A stretch of DNA of 64,000 bases from Acetobacter sp. UBA5411 (GTDB lineage: Bacteria > Pseudomonadota > Alphaproteobacteria > Acetobacterales > Acetobacteraceae): NCBI RefSeq assembly GCF_002409645.1, contig NZ_DHNR01000019.1, forward strand, positions 37,827 to 101,826, written 5' to 3'. A program made the position numbers and the translations under genes. The notes under the pieces were generated by a model. It saw nothing but the letters and a program-made list of their open reading frames with translations. It did no database searches and had not been told where the DNA came from. The first letter of the stretch is position 1, and each line of letters opens with the position of its first letter. Below are positions 9,004 through 18,260 of the stretch, in pieces.

Positions 9004-10449
9004 TCAGGCCCCCGCTAATCCCTTGCCGACCATCTTCTTCGGATCGACGTATTTGTTGAAGGTCTCTTCATCAACGCCGGAGGCAAGTGCTGCCTCACGT
9101 AAGGTCTCACCTTTTTCCATGGCGCGATGAGCGATGGCGGCGGCCTTGTCGTAACCGACAGCAGGACTGAGGGCCGTCACCAGCATGACTGAGTCTTCGA
9201 TGTATTTCTGGAGATTCTTCTTGTCGAGCGTGGTGCCTTCAACGGAAAAGACACGGAAATTGTGGCATCCATCCGCCAGAATGCGGATGGCATGGAGCAC
9301 GTTCGCAACAATGACCGGTCTCATGACATTGAGTTCGAGATTACCCTGTGCTCCAGCGAAAGCCACGGCGGTATCGTTGCCCATGACCTGCGTGGCGATC
9401 ATCACCATCGCTTCGCATTGGGTCGGATTGACCTTGCCGGGCATGATGGACGAGCCGGGCTCGTTTTCCGGAAGGTGGAGTTCTCCCAAACCACAGCGCG
9501 GACCTGACCCCAGCCAGCGCATGTCATTGGCGATCTTCATCAACGCTACGGCAAGGCCGCGAAGACCGGCGGATGCTCTCACCATGGCGTCCAAGCCACC
9601 CAGCGCCGCGAATTTATTGGGAGCGGTGATAAAGGGTTTGCCGGTCAGTTCGGCAATTTTCACGGCAATCGCCTTGCTGAATCCCGGAGGCGCATTCAGA
9701 CCCGTGCCGACGGCAGTCCCTCCGGCCGCAAGCTGGGCCAGTCCCGGAATGGAAGCTTTCAGGGCGTCGAGAGCGTCTTCAAGCTGCTGTGCCCAGCCGG
9801 ACCATTCCTGTCCAACGGTGAGAGGTACGGCATCCTGAAGGTGGGTGCGCCCAATCTTGACGATATCCATCCACTGATCGGATTTGCTGCGGATGGCCGC
9901 AATGAGCGCTTCAATCTGGGGAACAAGGGTGTTCTCGATTTCCAGCAGCGTCACGACATGCATGGTTGTGGGGAAGGAGTCATTGCTCGACTGCCCCATG
10001 TTTACATCGTCATTCGGATGTACCGGTTTCTTCGAACCGATCTCTCCGCCGAGTAGCTGGATCGCCCGGTTTGCGATGACTTCATTGGCGTTCATATTGG
10101 TCTGGGTGCCGGAGCCGGTCTGCCAGACGAAAAGCGGGAACTCGCTATCGAGCTTGCCTTCAGTGACTTCGTCAGACGCACGAATGATCGCATCCGCTTT
10201 CCACTGGGGCAGTCTGCCGTCAGCAAGATTGACGAGCGCCGCTGCTTTTTTGACGATTCCATAAGCCCGACAAAGTTCGATCGGCATGACATCCCTGCCG
10301 ATTGAGAAATGTACGAGGCTACGTTGTGTTTGCGCGCCCCAGTAATGCTGGGCGGGCACCTCTATCTTGCCCATTGAATCAGTTTCGATGCGCGTCCCCG
10401 TGGCGTTAATGCCTATGGGCGTGTCGTGCATCGTGAATGTGTCGCTCAT
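9004..10449 (-). CDS. fumC: Fumarate hydratase class II
   Basis: Cytosolic TCA-cycle enzyme interconverting fumarate and (S)-malate; the class II form is iron-independent. The 481-residue sequence carries the superfamily signature GSSIMPGKVNPTQ. Substrate-site segments TGSGTQTNMNANEV and HPNDDVNMGQSSNDSFPT are also present, as is the GRTHLQDAVPLTVGQE loop. It is slightly longer than E. coli FumC (467) because of an N-terminal extension of about 20 residues before the conserved GKIEVPAQHYWGAQTQRS; a later start at the internal ATG (MGKIEV) is possible. Monocistronic by context, with a hairpin downstream. Confidence 0.95.
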   Translation of the reverse strand: MSDTFTMHDTPIGINATGTRIETDSMGKIEVPAQHYWGAQTQRSLVHFSIGRDVMPIELCRAYGIVKKAAALVNLADGRLPQWKADAIIRASDEVTEGKLDSEFPLFVWQTGSGTQTNMNANEVIANRAIQLLGGEIGSKKPVHPNDDVNMGQSSNDSFPTTMHVVTLLEIENTLVPQIEALIAAIRSKSDQWMDIVKIGRTHLQDAVPLTVGQEWSGWAQQLEDALDALKASIPGLAQLAAGGTAVGTGLNAPPGFSKAIAVKIAELTGKPFITAPNKFAALGGLDAMVRASAGLRGLAVALMKIANDMRWLGSGPRCGLGELHLPENEPGSSIMPGKVNPTQCEAMVMIATQVMGNDTAVAFAGAQGNLELNVMRPVIVANVLHAIRILADGCHNFRVFSVEGTTLDKKNLQKYIEDSVMLVTALSPAVGYDKAAAIAHRAMEKGETLREAALASGVDEETFNKYVDPKKMVGKGLAGA

Positions 10450-10718
10450 ATCTGACTCCGATAACGGTTTTGGTCAGACTAACGATGTAGGAACCTTTTT
10501 GGGGAGGGTCTCGCGCAACCGTGACTTTTGTATAATTTTTTCAATGTATTGAGTGGTGGTTTGCGATTTTTTCTATGTCTTTATTTTGAAAGCCCATATC
10601 GAGAGAAATCCATAGAGAAATTAAAGATTTCTCCACGAATTTCGGTTCAATCCTGTTGCTTGTTCCTCAGAGCGACTGAGGGCATTTCGCCGATTATGCA
10701 ACCGAAAGAACAGGCTAC

Positions 10719-12230
10719 ATGACCAGCGATCATACAGTCCTTGATATTGACCGCAGACTTCAATTTCTTGGACTTGGCAAAGCTGAACTTGACCAGATGG
10801 AAGGGCTAGTAGGGGCTATTTCCCGAGCGCTTCCGCAGGCCCTGAATGACTTTTACCTCAAGATCAGCGAAACGCCCGAAGTCGCCCACTTTTTCACAAG
10901 TGATGAGCAGAAGGCTGACGCAAGTTCAAAACAGTATGAACACTGGAAGAAGATCGTCAGCGGACGGTTCGGTGCCGATTATTTTCGTGATGTAGAGCGG
11001 ATTGGTGTCACGCACGCCCGTATCGGACTTGAACCCAGATGGTATATTGCGGGTAATTCCCTGCTTATTGAGCATATCGTTGAAGCAGTAGTCCGTGAGA
11101 ACTGGCCTACTGTGGTGAAGGGCGGATTTGGGCGAAAGCCAAAGATCACTGGAAATGAAGAGAAACTTGCCAAGGATCTCGGTCTGCTGATCAAGGCGAC
11201 GATGCTGGACATGGAACTGGCAGTGACGTCGGCTCTCAATGAGCTTGAAAAGCAGCGCAAAATGGCGAAGCAGGAGCAGGAAGAGGCTCTTGAAATGCTG
11301 GCGATGGCGCTTGAAAGGGTCGCCGAGGGAAACCTTGTGCAGTCAGTGGACGACAAACTGAAGGAGAAATCTCCGCGACTGGGAAGCGCTTTCGAGAAGC
11401 TGCTCAATGGTCTTGGCGGGTTGATTTCTTCGGTGCGGGAAACGGCCGAGAAAGTAGAGGCTGACGGACGGGCCGTGGGCGAAGCCAGTCGCAATGTTGC
11501 GCAACAGATGAATGTGCAGGTCAGTGGTCTTGATACCATTGTGCACACCATCGAAGAAGTGACTGTCTCGGTAAAGGCGGTGGCGGGTCAGACTGTCCAT
11601 GCGGATACGGCGGTCAAGGATTGCTGCAAGGAGGCTGAAAGAGGGCAGGAGATTGTCTCTGATGCTTCCGCCGCCATTACAAAGATTTCTGATTCATCCG
11701 GACAGATCAGCCAGATTATCGGTATGATTGATGAGCTTGCCCTACAGACCAATCTTCTGGCCCTGAATGCCGGAGTGGAAGCAGCCCGTGCGGGTGATGC
11801 CGGGAAAGGGTTCGGGGTTGTCGCACAGGAGGTGCGTGCCCTTGCCGGACGGTCTGCTGATGCCGCCAAGCAGATCAAGGCTCTTGTCTCCATGAGCGTC
11901 AGGGATGTCGAAGAGGGCGTGAAGCTGGCAGGCTCAGCGGGAAGCGCCATAGGCAACACAAGAAGCTCGGTTGAAAGTGTTGGTGGGCTGATTGGCCAGA
12001 TCGCGGAAGCGTCAGCTACACAGGCAACGCGTGTTGATGCAATCAATCGGGACACGGTGCGGCTTGCCCAGGATACAAAAAGAAGCGCTTCTGTTTTGCA
12101 TAACACGATCAAGATTGGTCAGCAGCTTGAAGTGAGTTCGTCCCAGTTGTTGCAGCTGGTCACAAACTTCAAGGTGCGTAAATCGGGCCACGAACGGATG
12201 TCAGCTCTTTCCGCAGCAGAATGGGGCTAA
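10719..12230 (+). CDS. Globin-coupled methyl-accepting chemotaxis protein, soluble
   Basis: A 503-residue aerotaxis-type receptor. Residues ~5-170 form a protoglobin (haem) domain with YFRDVERIGVTHARIGL, where His99 is the likely proximal haem ligand, and the helix-G pattern EPRWYIAGN. A HAMP-like helix (~ALERVAEGNLVQSV) leads into the signalling domain, whose hairpin tip reads ELALQTNLLALNAGVEAARAG. There are no membrane segments, so it should act in the cytoplasm like HemAT, sensing O2 or another gas ligand and signalling to CheW/CheA. No che genes are nearby. Its last four bases overlap the 3' end of convergent rsmI. Confidence 0.93.
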   Translation: MTSDHTVLDIDRRLQFLGLGKAELDQMEGLVGAISRALPQALNDFYLKISETPEVAHFFTSDEQKADASSKQYEHWKKIVSGRFGADYFRDVERIGVTHARIGLEPRWYIAGNSLLIEHIVEAVVRENWPTVVKGGFGRKPKITGNEEKLAKDLGLLIKATMLDMELAVTSALNELEKQRKMAKQEQEEALEMLAMALERVAEGNLVQSVDDKLKEKSPRLGSAFEKLLNGLGGLISSVRETAEKVEADGRAVGEASRNVAQQMNVQVSGLDTIVHTIEEVTVSVKAVAGQTVHADTAVKDCCKEAERGQEIVSDASAAITKISDSSGQISQIIGMIDELALQTNLLALNAGVEAARAGDAGKGFGVVAQEVRALAGRSADAAKQIKALVSMSVRDVEEGVKLAGSAGSAIGNTRSSVESVGGLIGQIAEASATQATRVDAINRDTVRLAQDTKRSASVLHNTIKIGQQLEVSSSQLLQLVTNFKVRKSGHERMSALSAAEWG

Positions 12231-13246
12231 TCTGTATTTTTCTGCTGCATGGCCATAAGCTCGAGCGCACGGGCGTAAACAGTCTTTTTGGGCAGACCAT
12301 TTGCCTTTGCAACAAGAGCGGCGGCATCCTTGACTGACTGGCTGGCCAAGGCAGTCTCCAGCTGCTTGTCGAGCGTATCGGCATCTTGTCCTGTCTGCTC
12401 GAACGGTCCGACCAGAACGGTGATTTCGCCTCTGGCCGCCGTTTCAGCGTAGAAAGAGGCCAGCGTGCCCAGCGTGCCGCGCTTTGCTTCTTCAAAACGC
12501 TTTGTGAGCTCCCGGGCAACGACAGCAGGGCGGTCCTCGCCAAAAATTTCGCCCAGATCGTTCAGCATTTCTGCCAGACGATGAGGCGCTTCATGCCATA
12601 TTAGTGTGGCTTTCAGACCGGCTCGTTCGGCTGCGTGCAGGGTGGCGAAGCTTTCCTTTCGGGCCGCACTCCGAGGGGGCGCAAAACCAACAAACAGGAA
12701 TGGGTGAGGGGGCAGACCTGAGAGAACAAGGCCCGTCAGGGCTGCATTCGGCCCCGGCACAGCAGTAATGGCGATATCCGCATCTATCGCCGCACGAACC
12801 AGACGATATCCGGGATCGGACAGGAGCGGCATCCCTGCATCGGAAACAAGAGCGATCTGCTGCCCCGCCAGAAGGCGGTCGATCAGTCCCGGCACTCTCT
12901 GGCGTTCGTTGTGTTCATGGAGTGGTTCAGCATGCGTGCTGATATTGTGCTCTATGAACAGACGCGCCGTCACCCGGGTGTCCTCGCAGAGCACCAGATC
13001 GGCTGATCGCATGGCCTGAACGGCGCGAGGAGAAAGATCGCCGAGATTGCCGATAGGCGTGGCCACCAGCGTCAGAATGCCAGCTTTGCGAGGGGACAAA
13101 GACTCTCCAGCACCAGCTTCTTCATCAGACCGGGCATGACGTGGCGGCATTCCTTCGCTATGGGAGGGAGCATCATCAGGGTAACCCTCCGCCTGTGGCC
13201 CGACAGGCAACCGTTCAGATGAAGAGGCGGACGATGAATCGGACAT
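12227..13246 (-). CDS. rsmI: 16S rRNA (cytidine1402-2'-O)-methyltransferase RsmI
   Basis: SAM-dependent tetrapyrrole-methylase-fold enzyme that 2'-O-methylates C1402 in the ribosomal P site. The signature LVATPIGNLGDLSPRAV starts near residue 60, followed by CEDTRVTARL, LVSDAGMPLLSDPGYRLV and VPGPNAALTGLVLSGL, all typical. At 339 residues it is about 50 longer than E. coli RsmI because of a Ser/acidic N-terminal extension. AGGA precedes the ATG at 13246 at good distance; a shorter start at 13150 has its purine run too close to the ATG. It is divergent from the lipoprotein gene, with 13 bases of overlap between the two coding starts. Confidence 0.93.
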   Translation of the reverse strand: MSDSSSASSSERLPVGPQAEGYPDDAPSHSEGMPPRHARSDEEAGAGESLSPRKAGILTLVATPIGNLGDLSPRAVQAMRSADLVLCEDTRVTARLFIEHNISTHAEPLHEHNERQRVPGLIDRLLAGQQIALVSDAGMPLLSDPGYRLVRAAIDADIAITAVPGPNAALTGLVLSGLPPHPFLFVGFAPPRSAARKESFATLHAAERAGLKATLIWHEAPHRLAEMLNDLGEIFGEDRPAVVARELTKRFEEAKRGTLGTLASFYAETAARGEITVLVGPFEQTGQDADTLDKQLETALASQSVKDAAALVAKANGLPKKTVYARALELMAMQQKNTD

Positions 13247-14694
13247 GCAGGTTCCTGTCGCGAGAGGCGGCTGACACTAAAACAAACGACGGTGCTACGG
13301 CGCGTCTGGTTGGCAGGAACGACACAACGCGCAGCATTCTGCGGCATACCAGCCGAACCCTTGCGCGTCACCTTTCCGGGGTCGCGCTTCTGGCGCTTGC
13401 TGCCTGTAGTTCCGGCGGCACCAGCGGGCCGGGCGGCCTTGGCGGAAGCGATGCAACGGCTTCAGCGCCGAACGTCGGGGTGTTGTTGCCTCTGACCGGC
13501 GCGAACGGGGTTCTCGGCAATGAAATGCTGACTGCCGCAAAACTGGCACTATCAAAACAGACCGGAACTCTGGCGCCACCCAAAGTCGATGTGCATGACA
13601 CGGCGGCTGCGGGCGGCGCGACAGAGGCCATGCAGGCAGCCATTGCAGCCGGAGACGGTATCGTTCTGGGGCCTCTGACCAGTGTCGATACGGCGTCTAT
13701 CGGTCCGATGGCTGTGCGCGCGGGCATTCCGGTGATCGCTTTCACCAGCGATCTGGCGCAGGCCCGCCCCGGTGTCTGGGTGTTTGGTATTACGCCGCAA
13801 CAACAGGTCTCGCGTCTCGTAGACGCTGCAAAGCTGGAAGGTCGCCATCATTTTGCGGCTTTCCTGCCCGATACCCCCCTGGGTCACGCTATGGGCGACG
13901 CCTTGGTGCGCGCCTGCCGCGAGGGAAGCCTTGCTGATCCGCAGGTGGTCTATCACGCAGGTACGCCTGAGGCGATCCGAAGCGGCTTGGCTACTCTGAG
14001 CGCCTATGACACCCGTGTCGCAACAGCATCCGGTCAGTCGACCGGGCCGGCGCAGGATCTCCCGGATGATCTGGCGGCGGCATTGTCGTCGGCTTCGAAA
14101 GCGAGCGGAAAGGCGGATGCCCAGTCGCCGGGAGACCCCAAGGCTTCTCCTCCGGCTCAGGCGACAGCCGCAACATCTTCAGATGCTTCCTCCCCGACCT
14201 TGTCCGCTCCTCCGTTCGATGCCCTGCTTCTGGCCGACACCGGACTGGCGCTGAAGAATGTGCTTGATGCGCTCAAGGCCAATCAGGTTCGTACCAGTGA
14301 TGTCCGCCTTATGGGACCAGGTCTGTGGGGTGCTTTTGCAGGAAAGCTGGGATCTGTCGCAGGAGCCTGGTATGCAGCGCCTGACCCAGCGGCCCGCACG
14401 CTTTTCGTGCAGCAGTTTTCTATCCAGAACCACCGCGTCCCCAAGCCGCTGGCAGATCTGCCATATGATGCAGGTAGTCTGGCGAATTCGGTTTATTCGG
14501 CAACGGGTGGGAAAGGATATCCGGTCGATATGCTGACGCAGCCTCAGGGTTTTTCCGGGGTCGATGGCGCTTTCACGCTGACTGGAAACGGCCAGACCTT
14601 GCGCAAGCTGGGTATCTTTGAAATCCAGTCGGGTGGTGGTTCCCGTATTCTTCCTGCTCCCAAATCTGCTGCACCGGTTCCTGGAGCATCCTGA
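13234..14694 (+). CDS. LpoA-like lipoprotein, putative penicillin-binding protein activator
   Basis: A 486-residue predicted outer-membrane lipoprotein. An Arg-rich start leads to a hydrophobic stretch and lipobox LLALAAC, after which the mature protein starts at Cys-Ser-Ser-Gly-Gly. The rest is a periplasmic-binding-protein type I fold: NVGVLLPLTGANGVLGNEML and GVWVFGITPQQQVSRLVDAA. This is the LpoA/YraM-like family that activates peptidoglycan synthases. A low-complexity Ser/Ala/Pro insert interrupts the domain at roughly residues 270-330. ATG 13234 was chosen because GAAGAGG lies 6 bases upstream; the in-frame ATG at 13219 is an alternative. The usual neighbour yraN does not follow; a terminator does. 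Confidence 0.82.
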   Translation: MNRTCRFLSREAADTKTNDGATARLVGRNDTTRSILRHTSRTLARHLSGVALLALAACSSGGTSGPGGLGGSDATASAPNVGVLLPLTGANGVLGNEMLTAAKLALSKQTGTLAPPKVDVHDTAAAGGATEAMQAAIAAGDGIVLGPLTSVDTASIGPMAVRAGIPVIAFTSDLAQARPGVWVFGITPQQQVSRLVDAAKLEGRHHFAAFLPDTPLGHAMGDALVRACREGSLADPQVVYHAGTPEAIRSGLATLSAYDTRVATASGQSTGPAQDLPDDLAAALSSASKASGKADAQSPGDPKASPPAQATAATSSDASSPTLSAPPFDALLLADTGLALKNVLDALKANQVRTSDVRLMGPGLWGAFAGKLGSVAGAWYAAPDPAARTLFVQQFSIQNHRVPKPLADLPYDAGSLANSVYSATGGKGYPVDMLTQPQGFSGVDGAFTLTGNGQTLRKLGIFEIQSGGGSRILPAPKSAAPVPGAS

Positions 14695-14728
14695 CACAGT
14701 TTTCTTTGGATATTTTGCAAGTCCTTCA

Positions 14729-14764
14729 AACCGCCTCGCTATCTTTTTGCGAGGCGGTTTTTTT
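14729..14764 (+). terminator. Intrinsic terminator after the LpoA-like gene
   Basis: Perfect 11-bp stem (AACCGCCTCGC/GCGAGGCGGTT) with a nine-base loop, running into five or more T residues. It separates the lipoprotein gene from the siderophore receptor. Confidence 0.92.
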
Positions 14765-14909
14765 ATGTCGATATTAGAAAGAGTAGTCTTATTTTTTTAT
14801 TTCTTTCCAAACGATTAGATCAATATCTCCCAAAACCTGCCCTTAGTGTTTGAACCGTTGAAATGGCTTTTGGTCATCATCAGACACACCAATATTATGT
14901 CTATGATAT

Positions 14910-14924
14910 TGCGAGTAAGTCTCA
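14910..14924 (+). promoter_or_regulatory. Possible Fur-type operator upstream of the siderophore receptor
   Basis: TGCGAGT-A-AGTCTCA is an imperfect 7-1-7 inverted repeat (5 of 7 positions pair) resembling the Fur consensus arm TGAGAAT. It lies about 45 bases before the chosen start and just after a TATGAT that could serve as a -10 element, where a repressor would block transcription. Weak but well placed. Confidence 0.35.
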
Positions 14925-14969
14925 TTTACGGCATAGCTGTGCCAGCTTATGCCACGAGATGTAGAAATC

Positions 14970-17408
14970 ATGACGAATCGTTTCATCCGCCATACATTAC
15001 GACCGACACCGCTGACTGCCGGACTGACTCTGGCTTGTTCTGCTCTTCATCCGCAGACTGCTGATGCCGGAACAGTGAAAGCGCGTCATGCTCATGCCCG
15101 GACGGCGGTTCACAAGCCCGTTTCAAAACCGGGTGTGGTGGTTCCAAGGACCTCTGTCTCGCCTGTCGCTGGAGCATCAATCCCATCAAACACAAATGCT
15201 CATGCAGTGAATACGGGCGCGAAAACCCTGGAAACAGGGCCGAACTCTGAAAGTATTGTGGTACATGGTCACAGCATGAATGTGCTGACCCAGGATATGG
15301 GTTTTGGTCGCATGCCGCAGGATGTTCTGCACACACCGCAGACGGTCAATGTTGTGCCAAAAGTTCTGATGGAACAGCAGAACGTCAAATCTCTGGAAGA
15401 AGCGCTTCGGAACGTTCCCGGCATCACGGCATCGGTTGGCGAAGGTGAGGGCGGCATGAGCGGGGATCAGTTTCTGATCCGCGGATTTCAGGCCCAGAAC
15501 GACATTTACCAGAATGGTCTGCGCGACTTTGGCGTCTACAGCCGTGACAGCTTCGATTATGACCATGTGACGGTCATCAAGGGACCATCCTCTGAAGTCT
15601 TTGGTAACGGAACGACAGGCGGCGCCATCAACGTCACCACCAAGGTTGCCCATCTGGGAAACAATTACGGCGGCAGCTTTTCTGGCGGTTCAGGCTCCTA
15701 TTATCGTGGCACTCTCGATCTGAACCAGCAGATCGGTGAGCATACGGCCATCCGTATTACCGGCATGGGCAATGAAAACGATGCTGTCGGCCGGGACAAT
15801 GTGTATTCGCATCGCTGGGGGCTTGCGCCGTCCATTGGGTTTGGTCTTGGCACCAAAACAACCTTTACGCTCGAATACTTCCACCAGAGCGATAACCGGA
15901 TGCCTGATTACGGTGTTCCGGTGGTCACGCGTCCGGGTGCTACAGTCGGAAAACCCGCTACTGAATATGGTCTGAATCGCAAAAGCTGGTATGGCACAAC
16001 ATACGATCAGGACGATTCATCGACTGATATGCTGACGGCGCGTCTCAAGCATCAGTTTAATGACCACATCACAGTCTTCAATGATCTGAAAGGCGGCCTG
16101 TACAGTCGTTACTATTCAGCTTCGCAGCCCGGATGCGATACGACCTGTGCGAAGAATTTCTTTACCGATCCATCGGCTGCGATGATCAACAGGCGTGGTC
16201 ATCTCGGCGGTCCTGAGCCTTATCAGCAGGATGACTGGTCTGTGCAGAACGTTCTGTCCACTCTGGCCAAATTCAATACAGGCTCTGTCAGACATCAGAT
16301 TATCGCCGGTGTCGATGTGATGCATGTTTATGACCGCCGCAAGAATTACGCCTACAATTTCAATGGGGTGAATGGTACGCGTGCGGATACGACCAGTATG
16401 CTGCATCCTTCGGCCTACCAGCCGGGACTACTTCTTGGTGGGCTTGGACAATATCCAGGCAATCTTGTGACCATTCCTAATGGTGTGGGTCAGAAGATGT
16501 ACAAAACCGGCGATGCAACGGACGTTGGTGCATTCTTCTCCGATCAGGTCTGGCTTGTGCCGTGGTTTTCAATCAAGGCTGGTTTCCGCTGGGATCACTG
16601 GAACAGTCACTATGCCGCAACGGATGGGGCCACGTTAGCTGATACACGGCTGCATCAGTCACAGGATACGTTCAATCCCAACGTCAGCCTGATGTATACG
16701 CCGAATGATAATGCCATGGTGTATTTCAACTGGTCGGAGTCAACGACGCCTCTGGGGCTGTATGTGACGAACAGCAGTGAGCCGATGACCGCCAATGGGT
16801 CTAAAATGCATCCCGAGCGCAGCCGTCTTTACGAAGTTGGCGCTAAATATAATGCATTTCACGGACGTGTAGGCTTCACCGTATCGGCTTTCCGGCTTGA
16901 AAAGTCGAACGCGATCCTTGGAAGTGACAGCAACAGTTCTGTCATCGCCTCCAGTGATCGTCAGCGCAACCAGGGCGTGGAACTCGGCGCTTCTGGTGAA
17001 ATCATGAAAAACTGGCAGCTTATCGCGACCTATGCCTATTATGACGCGACGACCACATGGTCCACGACAGCGTCCAATGTCGGCAAACACGTCCTTTATG
17101 TTCCGAAAAATTCGGCGACGCTGTGGACAACTTACACAGTTGCGCCCGGAAAGCCCTGGAACCTGATGTTTGGCGGAGGACCGACCTGGCGTGAAGGCGT
17201 CTGGCTGAACGCAGCGAATACAGCTCGCGTGCCTGCTAATCTTGACTGGAGTGCAGTGATCTCTCACTCGTTCCTGAATAATCACTGGCGTGTCGCCATG
17301 AACGGCTACAACCTCGCCAATCGCCTGAACTATGCCAATCTGTTCAGCGATCGTGCGGTGCCTGCGGTCGGTCGGACTTTTCTGTTCTCTGTTTCCGCCA
17401 ATTACTGA
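14970..17408 (+). CDS. TonB-dependent siderophore receptor
   Basis: An 812-residue outer-membrane receptor importing ferric siderophores with TonB-ExbBD energy. The N-terminus MTNRFIRHTLRPTP.. carries a signal peptide ending near TADA. The plug domain follows (LHTPQTVNVVPKVLMEQQ, SLEEALRNVPGITA, DQFLIRGF, VTVIKGPSSEVFGNGTTGG), then a 22-strand barrel ending in aromatic F(L)FSVSANY. The pattern fits the FhuA/FpvA siderophore-receptor group. A start at 14970 was preferred over 14949 because it opens the signal peptide directly; the ribosome site is weak at both. A possible Fur-type site lies upstream. Ligand unknown. Confidence 0.93.
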   Translation: MTNRFIRHTLRPTPLTAGLTLACSALHPQTADAGTVKARHAHARTAVHKPVSKPGVVVPRTSVSPVAGASIPSNTNAHAVNTGAKTLETGPNSESIVVHGHSMNVLTQDMGFGRMPQDVLHTPQTVNVVPKVLMEQQNVKSLEEALRNVPGITASVGEGEGGMSGDQFLIRGFQAQNDIYQNGLRDFGVYSRDSFDYDHVTVIKGPSSEVFGNGTTGGAINVTTKVAHLGNNYGGSFSGGSGSYYRGTLDLNQQIGEHTAIRITGMGNENDAVGRDNVYSHRWGLAPSIGFGLGTKTTFTLEYFHQSDNRMPDYGVPVVTRPGATVGKPATEYGLNRKSWYGTTYDQDDSSTDMLTARLKHQFNDHITVFNDLKGGLYSRYYSASQPGCDTTCAKNFFTDPSAAMINRRGHLGGPEPYQQDDWSVQNVLSTLAKFNTGSVRHQIIAGVDVMHVYDRRKNYAYNFNGVNGTRADTTSMLHPSAYQPGLLLGGLGQYPGNLVTIPNGVGQKMYKTGDATDVGAFFSDQVWLVPWFSIKAGFRWDHWNSHYAATDGATLADTRLHQSQDTFNPNVSLMYTPNDNAMVYFNWSESTTPLGLYVTNSSEPMTANGSKMHPERSRLYEVGAKYNAFHGRVGFTVSAFRLEKSNAILGSDSNSSVIASSDRQRNQGVELGASGEIMKNWQLIATYAYYDATTTWSTTASNVGKHVLYVPKNSATLWTTYTVAPGKPWNLMFGGGPTWREGVWLNAANTARVPANLDWSAVISHSFLNNHWRVAMNGYNLANRLNYANLFSDRAVPAVGRTFLFSVSANY

Positions 17409-17526
17409 TCGGTGGAATATCTAACCGCGCCGGATCATCGCTCTTTGCGTGGTGGTCCGGCCAATACAGTAGGAATGGCGTCTCCCGAAGCCAATATGGC
17501 TCTCTATTATGTTTTATGAAAAAAGT

Positions 17527-17549
17527 GGGCTGTCAGCTTGTCGCAGCCC
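17527..17549. terminator. Hairpin between convergent receptor and hypothetical gene
   Basis: GGGCTG/CAGCCC stem with an 11-base loop; TTT follows on the + side and ACTTTTTT on the minus side. It most likely ends the minus-strand hypothetical gene and perhaps also the receptor transcript. Confidence 0.5.
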
Positions 17550-17635
17550 TTTGATTTCCGAGGATTGATCAGTGACGGCCCTTTATTGTCTCGGGCCAGT
17601 CGTCATTGGAGAGCCTCAGTTACAGGCTGCAGCAG

Positions 17636-18001
17636 TCAGGCTGCTGCGACAGAGCCCTGCAGGGGAAGGGCCGGACGGACAAAGTCGAGCGCCATTTCGA
17701 AAGAGCTTTCGTGGCTGAGGACATTGCCGCGCAGAGCGTCGACGACAACCCAGTGCGTGCCTTCCGGATGCACGACATAGGCGGGACTGGCGTTTTCACG
17801 AACCCAGATCAGCGCCTGTTCTGAGTCGGCGAAGGTGGCTTCGTCATCAATGCAGATTTCTGCGTCACAGAGACCCATGCGCTTGCCAGCCTCAAGCCAG
17901 CGAGCGAGGTATTCACGATGACGCGGCAAAATGACGGCCATCCGGAATGGGATAACATTCGAAGGGAACACTGACTGTTCGGTCTGCATTGCCTGGGACA
18001 T
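17636..18001 (-). CDS. Small conserved-looking hypothetical protein
   Basis: A 121-residue soluble protein with no signal peptide or membrane segment. Visible features are an early MAVILPRHREYLARWLEAGKR amphipathic stretch, an acidic CDAEICIDDEATFADSEQAL segment, and a beta-rich YVVHPEGTHWVVVDALRG. Composition and codon use match its neighbours, which supports real coding. I do not recognise the family. It stands alone between the receptor (convergent) and the lipid A genes; the 259-base gap upstream holds its promoter and nothing else I can identify. Confidence 0.65.
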   Translation of the reverse strand: MSQAMQTEQSVFPSNVIPFRMAVILPRHREYLARWLEAGKRMGLCDAEICIDDEATFADSEQALIWVRENASPAYVVHPEGTHWVVVDALRGNVLSHESSFEMALDFVRPALPLQGSVAAA

Positions 18002-18260
18002 CCCTGATCTCTCCTCTACGTTCTGAACAAACGGTATGGGCTTCTCTCTCGTCTCGCCAGTGCGAAAGAAGGCGAAGCGCTTCCAGAAGAGGCAGGTTGA
18101 GAAATCTGTGATCTAAAAGATACAGAAATATAAGGTGTGACAAAAATTAAGCATAAAAAATGATCATTTTTGGATAATATATGCACATAAAATGTGCATG
18201 CTGTGCAAAAACAGATCGTTTTGTAGGCGGAAAGACATATTTTCGTCCAGAATCGTCCTG

